Source of the DNA: Anaerolineales bacterium
GTDB lineage: Bacteria; Chloroflexota; Anaerolineae; Promineifilales; Promineifilaceae
Direction: 5' to 3'
Assembly: GCA_020432595.1 (NCBI GenBank)
Contig: JAGQGA010000018.1
Span: forward strand, 1-23,104
DNA length: 23,104 nucleotides
Position numbers and translations under genes: made by a program. Positions 15,377 through 23,037 of the stretch are shown here, one piece after another. Numbering within the stretch: the first letter of the stretch is position 1; every line of letters begins with the position of its first letter. Under the pieces are notes generated by a model. The model worked only from the letters and a program-made list of their open reading frames with translations. It was not told the origin of the DNA and did not search any database.

Positions 15377-17206
15377 ATGACCTGGCACTATACCCCCTAT
15401 ATCATCCCCCTTCTTATTGCTGCCCTGGTATCTGGCATCTTAGCAGTCCTGTTTTGGCGGCGGCGCACTATGCGCGGGGCGATTCCGTTTGTTCTGTTTG
15501 CCATTGGGGCAAGTCTTTGGTGCCTAACTTATGCCCTTGAATTGGCTGGAGCCGATATTCCCAGCAAATTATTTGCCATCAAGCTGCAATACATAGGCAT
15601 TGCCACCATCCCCCTGTGTTGGCTCATTTTTGTGCTGCAATATACGCGCCGCTGGCAAGCAGTGCGTCCCTATTTGCCACTGCTGCTTATTATCCCCATT
15701 GCTACCATCATCGCCGCCTGGCTAGAACCTAATATCCACCTGCTTTATCAATCTATTACCTTGGACGAAACGGCCGAATTCCCCTCCTTACTGGTCAGTT
15801 ATGGTCCCGTTTTCTTTATTCACTTGCTGCAATCCTACCTCTCGCTCTTGGTAGGTACCATTTTACTGCTGCAAATTGCCAGCCGCGCCCCCAGACCTTA
15901 CAGACAGCAAGTACGGGGTTTGGTGCTATCAGCGGTGTTTCCCTGGCTAGGAAATGGTATCTATCTGTCAGGCCTATTCCCGCTACCCAACCTGGATCTC
16001 ACGCCGTTTACCTTTGTCATTACCGCTATTTTGTTGGCCTGGAATTTAACGCGGCTGCGTTTGCTGGATCTAACACCCATTGCTCGCTATACCATTTTAG
16101 AGAATATGATTGATGGGATGTTTGTATTCAATCGCCGCCAACAGTTGATAGACATTAATCGGGTGGCGGCAATGGAGATTTTGGGTGCGCCAACGACCGA
16201 GGTGATTGGACAAACGGCCGTTCAGCTTTTTACCAACCGTTTCCCCACCCTCGTTACCAGTTTAGATCGGGAACAGGCCAGCGACGAACTGATGCTAACA
16301 ACTACAGTGGGCAAAGAAGCTGTCTACGAGTTCCAGGTATCACCACTGCACACCCATGATGGTGAGATAAACGGCCGTTTGCTCATCCTGCGCGACATCA
16401 CCGAACGCAAAAAAGCCGAAGCCGCCCTAGCCGAAATGGTCACCAAACAACAGCAGCTACTCACCGAACTCTCCATCGCCAAAGACGCCGCCGAAGCCGC
16501 CAACCGCGCCAAAAGCACCTTCTTGGCAAATATGAGCCACGAGCTTCGCACCCCCCTCACCGCCATCATTGGCTACAGCGAACTGCTGCAGGAACAGCTT
16601 GATATTGACAACTACACCAACTTCCCCTCCCGCCTGCAAAACATCCATGATTCCGCCAATCACCTGCTCACCCTCATCAGCGACATTCTTGACCTCTCTA
16701 AAATCGAAGCTGGCAAAACCAAACTCTATCACGAAGAAATTGACCTCGAGGCTCTACTGCACAACATCGAAATAACCGTACAGCCTCTGCTTAGGAAAAA
16801 CCAAAACCAACTGCATACCCACATCGTTGATCCTCCCCTTACCATCTACACCGACCCCACAAGATTGCGTCAAATCCTGCTCAACCTCCTTAGCAACGCC
16901 ACCAAATTTACCCAAAATGGGCAAATCACCGTCACGGCTCACCGCAAAACCAATGAAACCAATACAGAAATCATTGATATTGAAGTACAGGACACAGGCA
17001 TTGGCATCATGCCCACAGAATTAGACAAAATTTTTGCCCCCTTTACCCAAATAAAACTAAATACAACCCAAAAACATGAAGGAACAGGACTTGGATTAGC
17101 CATTACACAACGCTTGTGTCAGCTAATGGGAGGCATTATACTAGTCAAAAGTGATCCCGGTGTAGGGTCTACCTTTACTGTTCGTCTACCCGCCCATCAT
17201 CAATGA
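15377..17206 (+). CDS. 7TM-sensor PAS histidine kinase
   Basis: The protein has 609 residues from the ATG at 15377; GGCAGGA lies 8 nt upstream, whereas the ATG at 15356 has no ribosome site. Seven or so hydrophobic spans fill residues 1-225 in the pattern of the HisKA_7TM sensor (WLIFVLQYT, PLLLIIPIATIIAAWL and LLAWNLTRLRLLDLTPIAR at the end). A PAS domain follows (about 240-345, ending LLILRDITERKKAE), then a short coiled coil. The DHp has FLANMSHELRTPLTAIIGYSEL with His388, and the ATPase domain has LLNLLSNATKFTQ, VQDTGIGI and GTGLGLAITQRL. There is no receiver, so it needs a separate response regulator. The lone receiver at 20337 or the receiver of the 13700 kinase are candidates. The membrane part probably senses an extracellular or membrane-soluble ligand; which one is unknown. 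Confidence 0.92.
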   Translation: MTWHYTPYIIPLLIAALVSGILAVLFWRRRTMRGAIPFVLFAIGASLWCLTYALELAGADIPSKLFAIKLQYIGIATIPLCWLIFVLQYTRRWQAVRPYLPLLLIIPIATIIAAWLEPNIHLLYQSITLDETAEFPSLLVSYGPVFFIHLLQSYLSLLVGTILLLQIASRAPRPYRQQVRGLVLSAVFPWLGNGIYLSGLFPLPNLDLTPFTFVITAILLAWNLTRLRLLDLTPIARYTILENMIDGMFVFNRRQQLIDINRVAAMEILGAPTTEVIGQTAVQLFTNRFPTLVTSLDREQASDELMLTTTVGKEAVYEFQVSPLHTHDGEINGRLLILRDITERKKAEAALAEMVTKQQQLLTELSIAKDAAEAANRAKSTFLANMSHELRTPLTAIIGYSELLQEQLDIDNYTNFPSRLQNIHDSANHLLTLISDILDLSKIEAGKTKLYHEEIDLEALLHNIEITVQPLLRKNQNQLHTHIVDPPLTIYTDPTRLRQILLNLLSNATKFTQNGQITVTAHRKTNETNTEIIDIEVQDTGIGIMPTELDKIFAPFTQIKLNTTQKHEGTGLGLAITQRLCQLMGGIILVKSDPGVGSTFTVRLPAHHQ

Positions 17207-17241
17207 GCATAAAGGCCACGCCCCCTCTAACCAGACCAGGT

Positions 17242-17271
17242 TTGACCAATTAGCGCATTAACATGTATCTA
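17242..17271 (+). promoter_or_regulatory. Weak candidate promoter of the FIST-kinase pair
   Basis: TTGACC at 17242-17247 and TATCTA at 17266-17271 are 18 nt apart. The predicted start near 17278 would fall inside the GGAG ribosome site at 17276-17279, which weakens the call. The -35 box is identical to that of the promoter at 5219. Confidence 0.22.
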
Positions 17272-17285
17272 ACACGGAGATAACA

Positions 17286-18431
17286 ATGCAATTACAACTT
17301 TTCAACTACACGACAGAAGCAGGTTGGTCAGTAGAAGCATTTCCACAGCTTGATTCTCCAAACACACTTATCCTCGTATTTGGAGCTACCGTTTATTTAG
17401 ATGATCCCACGCCAATCCAGCAGCTCGCACAAGCATACCCCCAAAGCATTTTCCTTGGCTGCTCTACCTCCGGCGAGATTTTTGGCACGACTATTTTAGA
17501 CAACAGCCTGAGCGTAGCCGTGATGCGCTTTACCGCGACTACCATCAAAGGAACCTACGCCCCCATTCTGTCATCAAACAGTTCTTTCAATGCCGGGCAG
17601 GCCATTGCCAAAGAATTACTGCACCCCCATTTACGCGGTCTGATTGTCTTGTCAGATGGCACCAGCACCAATGTTAACGGCAGCAATTTGGTGCGTGGCC
17701 TCAACTCCATCCTGCCAGACTCTATTTCCGTCACGGGCGGTCTGGCTGGGGATGGTGACCGTTTTACGCGTACTTGGGTGTTAAAAGACAAAATGCCGCA
17801 TTCGGGTTATGTGGCAGCCGTTGGCTTCTATGGGGATCACATTCATTTTGGTCATGGCTCTAAGGCAGGATGGCGCATTTTTGGGCCAGAGCGACAGGTT
17901 ACACGATCTCAAGAAAATGTTTTGTATGAACTAGATGGGCAACCCGCTTTAGAGCTGTACAAACGATACTTGGGGGAGCGTGCGGCCGACTTACCAGCCT
18001 CTGCACTGCTCTTTCCCCTTTCCATCCGCGAAAACCATGATTCCGACAAGCAAATTGTGCGCACCATTTTATCTGTGGATGAAGAAGCACAATCCATGAC
18101 CTTTGCTGGTGATATTCCAGAGGGATATTTTGCCCAACTCATGCGAGCCAGTTTTAATGGTTTGGTAGATGGTGCCGCTGAGGCAGCCGCTGTGGCGCGG
18201 GGGTCTGCACCTGATCTTGACGATACGCTGTCCATCACGATTAGCTGCGTTGGGCGACGCTTGGTAATGGGTGAATACACCGAAGATGAACTGGATGCCG
18301 CGCTCGAAGTTTTACCAAAAGGAACACAGCAAATAGGCTTTTATTCCTATGGTGAAATTTCTCCTTTTGCGACAGGCTATTGTGACCTACATAATCAAAC
18401 GATGACGGTGACGACAATTAGCGAGGATTAG
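17286..18431 (+). CDS. FIST-domain sensor protein
   Basis: The protein has 381 residues; GGAG lies 6-7 nt before the ATG at 17286. It has no signal peptide or membrane span. The N-terminal FIST region (about 27-220) holds FLGCSTSGEIFG (56-67), GLIVLSDGTSTN and VTGGLAGDGDRFTRTWV. The FIST_C region (about 225-365) holds ALELYKRYLG, the central beta strands, and GFYSYGEISPF (about 351-361). Cys59 is in the position where many FIST proteins have a conserved Cys. FIST domains are proposed small-ligand sensors, possibly for amino acids, often found beside or fused to histidine kinases, chemoreceptors or cyclic-di-GMP enzymes. It ends 4 nt before the kinase at 18436, so the two are almost certainly cotranscribed, and the FIST protein likely presents its ligand to that kinase. 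Confidence 0.93.
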   Translation: MQLQLFNYTTEAGWSVEAFPQLDSPNTLILVFGATVYLDDPTPIQQLAQAYPQSIFLGCSTSGEIFGTTILDNSLSVAVMRFTATTIKGTYAPILSSNSSFNAGQAIAKELLHPHLRGLIVLSDGTSTNVNGSNLVRGLNSILPDSISVTGGLAGDGDRFTRTWVLKDKMPHSGYVAAVGFYGDHIHFGHGSKAGWRIFGPERQVTRSQENVLYELDGQPALELYKRYLGERAADLPASALLFPLSIRENHDSDKQIVRTILSVDEEAQSMTFAGDIPEGYFAQLMRASFNGLVDGAAEAAAVARGSAPDLDDTLSITISCVGRRLVMGEYTEDELDAALEVLPKGTQQIGFYSYGEISPFATGYCDLHNQTMTVTTISED

Positions 18432-18435
18432 AACT

Positions 18436-20238
18436 ATGATTCACCATGTGCTTCGCCGCCAATTGCGTAAGCTGGGGCTAGGGCCACATGATGTGCCATC
18501 ACCAGAACAATGGTCACAGTTGGTAGAGCGAATCAGCCAGGCGTATCAGGAAGCGGATCAAGAGCGTTATTTGCTAGAGCGCTCGCTGGAAATTTCTTCA
18601 ACGGAGATGAAGGAGTTGTACGAGCAGTTGCGCCTATCTTCGGAAACGCGCATTGCGGCAGAGCGTGACAAGTTACGGCAAGCTAAATTTGAGCTTGAGC
18701 ATTCTCTCTCGCTTTTGCAGGCAACCTTTGATGCCACTGTTGATGGTATCTTGGCGGTGGATCGGGATGGAAACATGGTTTCCATGAATCAGAACTTTAT
18801 TGACATGTGGGGGATACCGCATGACATTGCTGAAAGCCGTGATGACAATGCTGCCCTGCAATTTGTGCTGTCGCAGTTGGCAAACCCCGAAGCGTTTCTG
18901 TCTAAGGTGCGAGAATTGTATAGTTCGCCAGAAGCGGAAAGTCACGATTTTCTGGAATTTGAAAACGGCCGTTATTTCGAGCGTTTCTCTAAGCCACAGC
19001 GTATGGGAAATGAAATTGTCGGTCGCGTTTGGAACTTCCGCGACATTACCCATCGTCGCCAAACCGAAGCCGAACTGGTGCAGGCCAAAGAGGCAGCCGA
19101 AGCCGCCAATCGTGCCAAAAGCACCTTTCTTGCCAATATGAGCCACGAGTTGCGAACCCCCTTGAGCGCGATTATTGGCTATAGCGAACTGTTGCAAGAG
19201 CAAGCGCAAATGACCGGGCACACACTTTTCACGCCGCGTCTCGACAAAATCAACATTGCAGCAAATCATTTGCTTGCCATCATCAACGACATCCTTGACC
19301 TTTCAAAAATCGAAGCGGGACGCATGGATTTGTTCCGGGAAAGATTTGCTGTGTCAGAACTGATTGAGCAGGCCTTGATCACTACTCGCCCCTTGGTAGA
19401 AAAGAACAACAATCGGCTATTTTTGTATCTTGATCCTAAAGTAGCAGATATGTACACCGATCAAGCCAAGCTACGCCAAATCTTGCTCAATCTGCTAAGC
19501 AATGCGGCCAAATTCACGTCGAACGGCCATATTACGCTGCGCGTATTAACCGACTCGGTTGAGACAGAATCGGAGCCTCAGACATGGATTCAATTTGTCG
19601 TGCAAGATACGGGCATTGGCATGTCGTCGGAACAATTGGAGCATATTTTTCAGCCATTTACCCAAGCTGATGTCTCCACCACGCGCCAATATGGGGGAAC
19701 AGGTTTGGGGTTGGCGATCACTTCTCGTTTTTGCCAAATGATGGGCGGTTCGATCAATATTGAAAGCCAAATTGGGCATGGTTCTAAATTTACGGTGCGT
19801 TTGCCGCAAGCGTTGGGGCAGGATGAGGTGGAAGTTGTAGAGCCTATGGGATTAAAACCGGTTAAACGGCCGTTAACCCCCACTGACAATCGCGGTCTCA
19901 TTCTTGTCATTGAAGACGAACCGAACACACGAGACATTTTGACGCATCATTTACAGCGAGAAGGGTTTGTGGTGCAAACGGCCGTTTCTGGTGCTGAAGG
20001 CATTCATCTGGCACAACACCTCCAACCCAACATCATTACCCTCGATGCCTTTCTCCCAGACATAGACGGATGGGAAGTATTAGACACCCTCAAAGCCACG
20101 CCGCATCTTGCCAACATACCCATCATTATGGTGACGGTATCGGATGAGCGTGCCCGCGCTTTCCGTCACGGTGCCGCCAACTTTTTGCGTAAACCAATTG
20201 ATGAAAAAAATTTATCCAAGGTCTTGAGTAGCTATTAA
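18436..20238 (+). CDS. FIST-associated PAS hybrid histidine kinase with receiver
   Basis: The protein has 600 residues; GAGG lies 9 nt before the ATG at 18436. An N-terminal helical region (about 1-95, including QAYQEADQERYLLERSLEIS and a coiled coil) probably docks the FIST partner or dimerises the protein. A PAS follows (about 92-207, ending GRVWNFRDITHRRQTE). The DHp has FLANMSHELRTPLSAIIGYSEL with His237. The ATPase domain has LLNLLSNAAKFTS (350-362), VQDTGIGM and GTGLGLAITSRF. A receiver closes the protein (about 487-600; Glu493-Asp494, Asp537 in ITLDAFLP, Lys586). All parts are cytosolic. It autophosphorylates in response to the FIST/PAS signal and loads its own receiver. The DHp stretch KSTFLANMSHELRTPL is identical to that of the 7TM kinase. 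Three palindrome copies lie inside. Confidence 0.94.
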   Translation: MIHHVLRRQLRKLGLGPHDVPSPEQWSQLVERISQAYQEADQERYLLERSLEISSTEMKELYEQLRLSSETRIAAERDKLRQAKFELEHSLSLLQATFDATVDGILAVDRDGNMVSMNQNFIDMWGIPHDIAESRDDNAALQFVLSQLANPEAFLSKVRELYSSPEAESHDFLEFENGRYFERFSKPQRMGNEIVGRVWNFRDITHRRQTEAELVQAKEAAEAANRAKSTFLANMSHELRTPLSAIIGYSELLQEQAQMTGHTLFTPRLDKINIAANHLLAIINDILDLSKIEAGRMDLFRERFAVSELIEQALITTRPLVEKNNNRLFLYLDPKVADMYTDQAKLRQILLNLLSNAAKFTSNGHITLRVLTDSVETESEPQTWIQFVVQDTGIGMSSEQLEHIFQPFTQADVSTTRQYGGTGLGLAITSRFCQMMGGSINIESQIGHGSKFTVRLPQALGQDEVEVVEPMGLKPVKRPLTPTDNRGLILVIEDEPNTRDILTHHLQREGFVVQTAVSGAEGIHLAQHLQPNIITLDAFLPDIDGWEVLDTLKATPHLANIPIIMVTVSDERARAFRHGAANFLRKPIDEKNLSKVLSSY

Positions 20239-20265
20239 ATTGTTAGCTAAATCGTTAGAAAACTT

Positions 20266-20271
20266 TATAAT
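20266..20271 (+). promoter_or_regulatory. -10 box of a possible promoter for the lone receiver
   Basis: A perfect TATAAT lies in the 98-nt AT-rich space before the receiver gene. A matching -35 is weak: TTGTTA at 20240-20245 is 20 nt away, longer than usual. Transcription would start near 20278 and give a leader of about 59 nt. The receiver may thus be expressed separately from the FIST-kinase pair. Confidence 0.35.
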
Positions 20272-20336
20272 CTTGGTAAAAAATAGATAACAACAGCAAC
20301 TATGATAACATTGCCGAAGATCGCTGGAGGAATCCG

Positions 20337-20708
20337 TTGATACGAATTTTGATAGTTGAAGACAACGAAATGAACCAAGAAATCCTGGAAACCCGGCTCG
20401 GTTTTCGGGGATATGCCACGCTGGTTGCCAGCAATGGTGCCGATGGCGTAGCACTGGCAAAAAAAGAAAAGCCTGACATCATTTTGATGGACATGAGTCT
20501 GCCCGTACTGGATGGGTGGGAAGCGACTCGCCGTTTGAAGGCAGACCCAGAAACGGCCGTTATTCCCATCATCGCCCTCACTGCCCACGCCCTGGCCGAA
20601 GATTTAGACCGCTGTTTGGAAGCTGGCTGCAACAGCTACGAAACCAAACCCGTCAATTTCAACAAACTTCTGAGCAAAATACAATCCCTGGTACAAGAGT
20701 CATCGTAG
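20337..20708 (+). CDS. Single-domain response regulator (CheY/DivK-like)
   Basis: The protein has 123 residues. It starts at a TTG (20337) supported by an excellent GGAGG site 6 nt upstream (20326-20330); no nearby ATG fits. All receiver residues are present: Glu8-Asp9, phospho-acceptor Asp52 (ILMDMSLP), Thr82 and Lys104. NEMNQEIL and PVLDGWEATRRLKAD give the look of receivers found in hybrid-kinase systems and of DivK/CheY-type shuttles. It has no output domain, so it must act by binding a partner or as a phosphate shuttle between kinases. It follows the FIST-associated hybrid kinase by 98 nt. The stop codon lies inside a perfect palindrome. One AACGGCCGTT (20552-20561) encodes Thr-Ala-Val. 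Confidence 0.93.
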   Translation: MIRILIVEDNEMNQEILETRLGFRGYATLVASNGADGVALAKKEKPDIILMDMSLPVLDGWEATRRLKADPETAVIPIIALTAHALAEDLDRCLEAGCNSYETKPVNFNKLLSKIQSLVQESS

Positions 20709-20732
20709 CGACGCAAAATTTTGCGTCGCTAC
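20705..20732. repeat. 28-bp perfect palindrome overlapping the receiver stop codon
   Basis: GTAGCGACGCAAAA (20705-20718) is followed immediately by its exact reverse complement (20719-20732). The TAG stop at 20706-20708 is inside the left arm. The site lies between the convergent receiver and PBP genes and could end transcripts from both sides, although only the internal A/T centre and no downstream T run is present. It resembles REP-type intergenic palindromes. Confidence 0.7.
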
Positions 20733-20745
20733 CTATCTCACCCAC

Positions 20746-23037
20746 CTACCCCTCAATTGTGATCGTAATCGTGTGCGGTTCCCCCACATAATTGCTGTCT
20801 TTCACCACAATCAACCGCAGAAAATAGGTTCCCGGCGGCAGGGCATCGGCATGAAGCATTTCCAGCGTGCCGTTGACAACAGGGGTGCTATGGGTCTCCC
20901 CCAACGTTAGCCAATCCACCTGATTCCCCCCCTTCGGAATGCCCAGCTCAATTTTGTAAAACTGCACCACGCCGGGGTCAAAATCGGCCGTGCCGACAAT
21001 GGGCAACACCCCCGACACCGCATCACCCGTCTTTGGACTGGTGATGCGCCAGATGGCAGGCACATTGGGGTCACGGGCCAAAGCCAGGAGTTCTTCGTTA
21101 CAAACGGCCGTTGGCACCACCGCTACATTATTCGCCTGCGCCCACTCATGCGCCCCCTTCAAACTCTCCCGGTTACGCGGTGGCGACAGGAAAAGCTGCG
21201 GCTGGGCATCGGGCGGCAGCGTTGTAAGCTCCGTTCCCTGCTGGAAATGGCAGAAAAGCTGGGGTGGCGGCGCATCGTCATCTATGTTGGCATTTGCCAA
21301 CACCACCTCGGTTGAAACAGGCGGCAGCGGCACGGCCGGCATTCGCCAGACGGCCGGCTCAAGCTGTTCCCACATCACGCTGTCAGGCTGCGGCGTGGGC
21401 GGCACCGTGTCCGTCACCAAAAACAGTTCCGTTCCCCCCGGCGTGCAGCTTGTCGCCCCCAGCGTCACCGACCCCAAATTGCATAACGCTCGCTGCTCCA
21501 ACCCCTGCGGCTGCACAAACTCCCCGGCCGGCACCACTCCCTCAATCGCCAGCGAATTGAGCAGCTCATAGCTCCCATACACCGCCTGCATGTAGTCTGA
21601 CCACAGTGGCGCAGCCCCTGTCAGCCCGCTAATATTGATCATCTCGCTGTTGTCGGTGTTGCCCGTCCATACCCCCACCACCAAACCGGGCGTATAGCCC
21701 ATCGTCCAGTTGTCACGGAAATCGTTGGTCGTGCCAGTCTTAGCCGCCGCCGGGAACGGCAACGCCAGCGGGTTCTCCCGCCCCATCGCCGGAACCCGCG
21801 CCGCGTCGTCGTCCAAAATGTTGCTCATCAAATACGCCACCCGCCGATCCAGCACCTGTTCGCCGGGCGTGGGCTGAAATTGATACAGCAATTCGCCGTT
21901 GTTGCGCTCCACGCGCAAAATGGAGATGGGGAAAACACGCTGGCCGCCGTTGGCAAAGGTGGCGTAGGCAGTCGTTAGCTCCAACGGTGTCACCTCCCCC
22001 CCCCCCAACGTCAGTGACAGTCCATATTGGCTGGCATCGCTTTGCCAGGAGCTAATCCCCATTCGCTGGGCAAATTCAAGAAACGCTGGCACGCCAATAT
22101 CTTGCAGCAGCAGTACGGCGGGAATGTTGTAGCTATTGGCAAGCGCCTGCCGCAGCCGCACCGGGCCATGAAAGCGACGGTCATAGTTGAGCGGCGCGTA
22201 GCGGCTGCCGTCAAGCTGTGGATACTCCACTTCCACATCCCACAAAATGTCGGCGGCCGTCCAGTTGACCTCCCCTTCAGCGTTGGGCGACAGGGCGGCG
22301 GCGTAGGTCAGCGGTTTGATGGCGCTGCCCGGCTGCTGCTGGGTCAGGGTGACGTTGACATGGCCGTCAATCGCTTCGTCACGATAATCTACGCTGCCAA
22401 GCATGGCGAGAATTTCACCAGTACCGGGCTTCATCGCCACCAGAGCGGCGTTGTTGAGGTTGTGTTCGGGGCCAACGGCCGTTACATGCTGCCGCGCCAA
22501 CTGTTCCGCCAATCGCTGATAGTTGAGGTCAAGCGTGGTTGTCACCTGTAGCCCACCATTTGCCACAAACTCTGCCCCAAACTGCGCTTCCAGCAGTTGG
22601 CGTACATAGACGGCAAAGTGGGGAGCCACCAAACTGACCTCCTGCGGGGCAAAGGTTAGCGGCTGCTGGTAAACGGTTTCTACCTGAGTGCGGTCTAAAT
22701 ACCCTTCGCTTGCCATCAGGTTTAGAACGAGCCACTGCCTTTCTTTGGCTCCTTCTAAATTGGTCAGCGGATCAAGCTCGACAGGACTTTGCGGCAGGGC
22801 GGCCAGCATGGTGGATTCGGCAATGGTTAGCTCGGCGGCAGGTTTGTCGAAGTAGGTTTGGGCGGCGGCTTCGATGCCGTAGGCGAGGTTGCCGTAGTAA
22901 ATTTCGTTGAGGTATAGCTCCAGAATTTCGTCTTTCGTGAAGTTGCGGGTCATCATCCAGGCGAGGACGATTTCTTTGATTTTGCGGTTGTAGGAAACGG
23001 CCGTTCTTTCATCATAATCAAACGCAATGTGGCGCAC
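20746..23037 (-). CDS. Class A penicillin-binding protein, glycosyltransferase part truncated or interrupted
   Basis: Counting from the GTG at 23037 gives 763 residues. The C-terminal end of a GT51 glycosyltransferase is present (about 1-75: RKIKEIVLAW, KDEILELYLNEIYYG), but the first GT51 motifs are absent. Homology actually begins at QQLVRHI (23046), preceded in frame by TGA at 23047-23049. The transpeptidase domain is complete: SAIK with Ser238, SYN at 302-304, KTGTT at 433-437. A Pro-rich linker and an Ig-like beta domain (about 660-763, ITSPKTGDAVSG...PIVGTADFD) follow. A complete enzyme would polymerise and crosslink peptidoglycan outside the membrane. As written, the product would lack the membrane anchor and the catalytic Glu of GT51. 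The last 60 bases of the window do not look like GT51, so this is a pseudogene, a rearrangement or an assembly join. Confidence 0.85.
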   Translation of the reverse strand: MRHIAFDYDERTAVSYNRKIKEIVLAWMMTRNFTKDEILELYLNEIYYGNLAYGIEAAAQTYFDKPAAELTIAESTMLAALPQSPVELDPLTNLEGAKERQWLVLNLMASEGYLDRTQVETVYQQPLTFAPQEVSLVAPHFAVYVRQLLEAQFGAEFVANGGLQVTTTLDLNYQRLAEQLARQHVTAVGPEHNLNNAALVAMKPGTGEILAMLGSVDYRDEAIDGHVNVTLTQQQPGSAIKPLTYAAALSPNAEGEVNWTAADILWDVEVEYPQLDGSRYAPLNYDRRFHGPVRLRQALANSYNIPAVLLLQDIGVPAFLEFAQRMGISSWQSDASQYGLSLTLGGGEVTPLELTTAYATFANGGQRVFPISILRVERNNGELLYQFQPTPGEQVLDRRVAYLMSNILDDDAARVPAMGRENPLALPFPAAAKTGTTNDFRDNWTMGYTPGLVVGVWTGNTDNSEMINISGLTGAAPLWSDYMQAVYGSYELLNSLAIEGVVPAGEFVQPQGLEQRALCNLGSVTLGATSCTPGGTELFLVTDTVPPTPQPDSVMWEQLEPAVWRMPAVPLPPVSTEVVLANANIDDDAPPPQLFCHFQQGTELTTLPPDAQPQLFLSPPRNRESLKGAHEWAQANNVAVVPTAVCNEELLALARDPNVPAIWRITSPKTGDAVSGVLPIVGTADFDPGVVQFYKIELGIPKGGNQVDWLTLGETHSTPVVNGTLEMLHADALPPGTYFLRLIVVKDSNYVGEPHTITITIEG

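Larger units (their letters stand above)
449..23005. repeat. Highly iterated palindrome AACGGCCGTT, 24 perfect copies
   Basis: Perfect copies begin at 449, 1008, 1349, 5226, 5637, 6172, 7031, 9006, 10511, 10543, 10724, 11201, 11428, 14336, 15262, 16213, 16370, 18964, 19865, 19977, 20552, 21103, 22474 and 22996. Near copies with one change include 1753, 3164, 5481, 7866 and 13235, and several sites keep only AACGGCCG (5073, 15768 and others). Chance expectation for a given 10-mer in 23.1 kb at equal base frequencies is about 0.02. Twenty-three copies are inside genes and encode Thr-Ala-Val (12), Asn-Gly-Arg (8) or Arg-Pro (3) by phase; one is in a promoter spacer. Function is unknown. Confidence 0.92.

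Noticed and set aside
20990..22551. Long plus-strand open frames opposite the PBP gene
   Set aside because: They follow from the GC-rich codon pattern of the PBP gene, and their translations show no family motifs.
449..23005. The repeated AACGGCCGTT as a CRISPR or tandem array
   Set aside because: Copies are 10 bp, irregularly spaced over 22.5 kb and mostly inside genes, so it is neither an array nor a tandem repeat.
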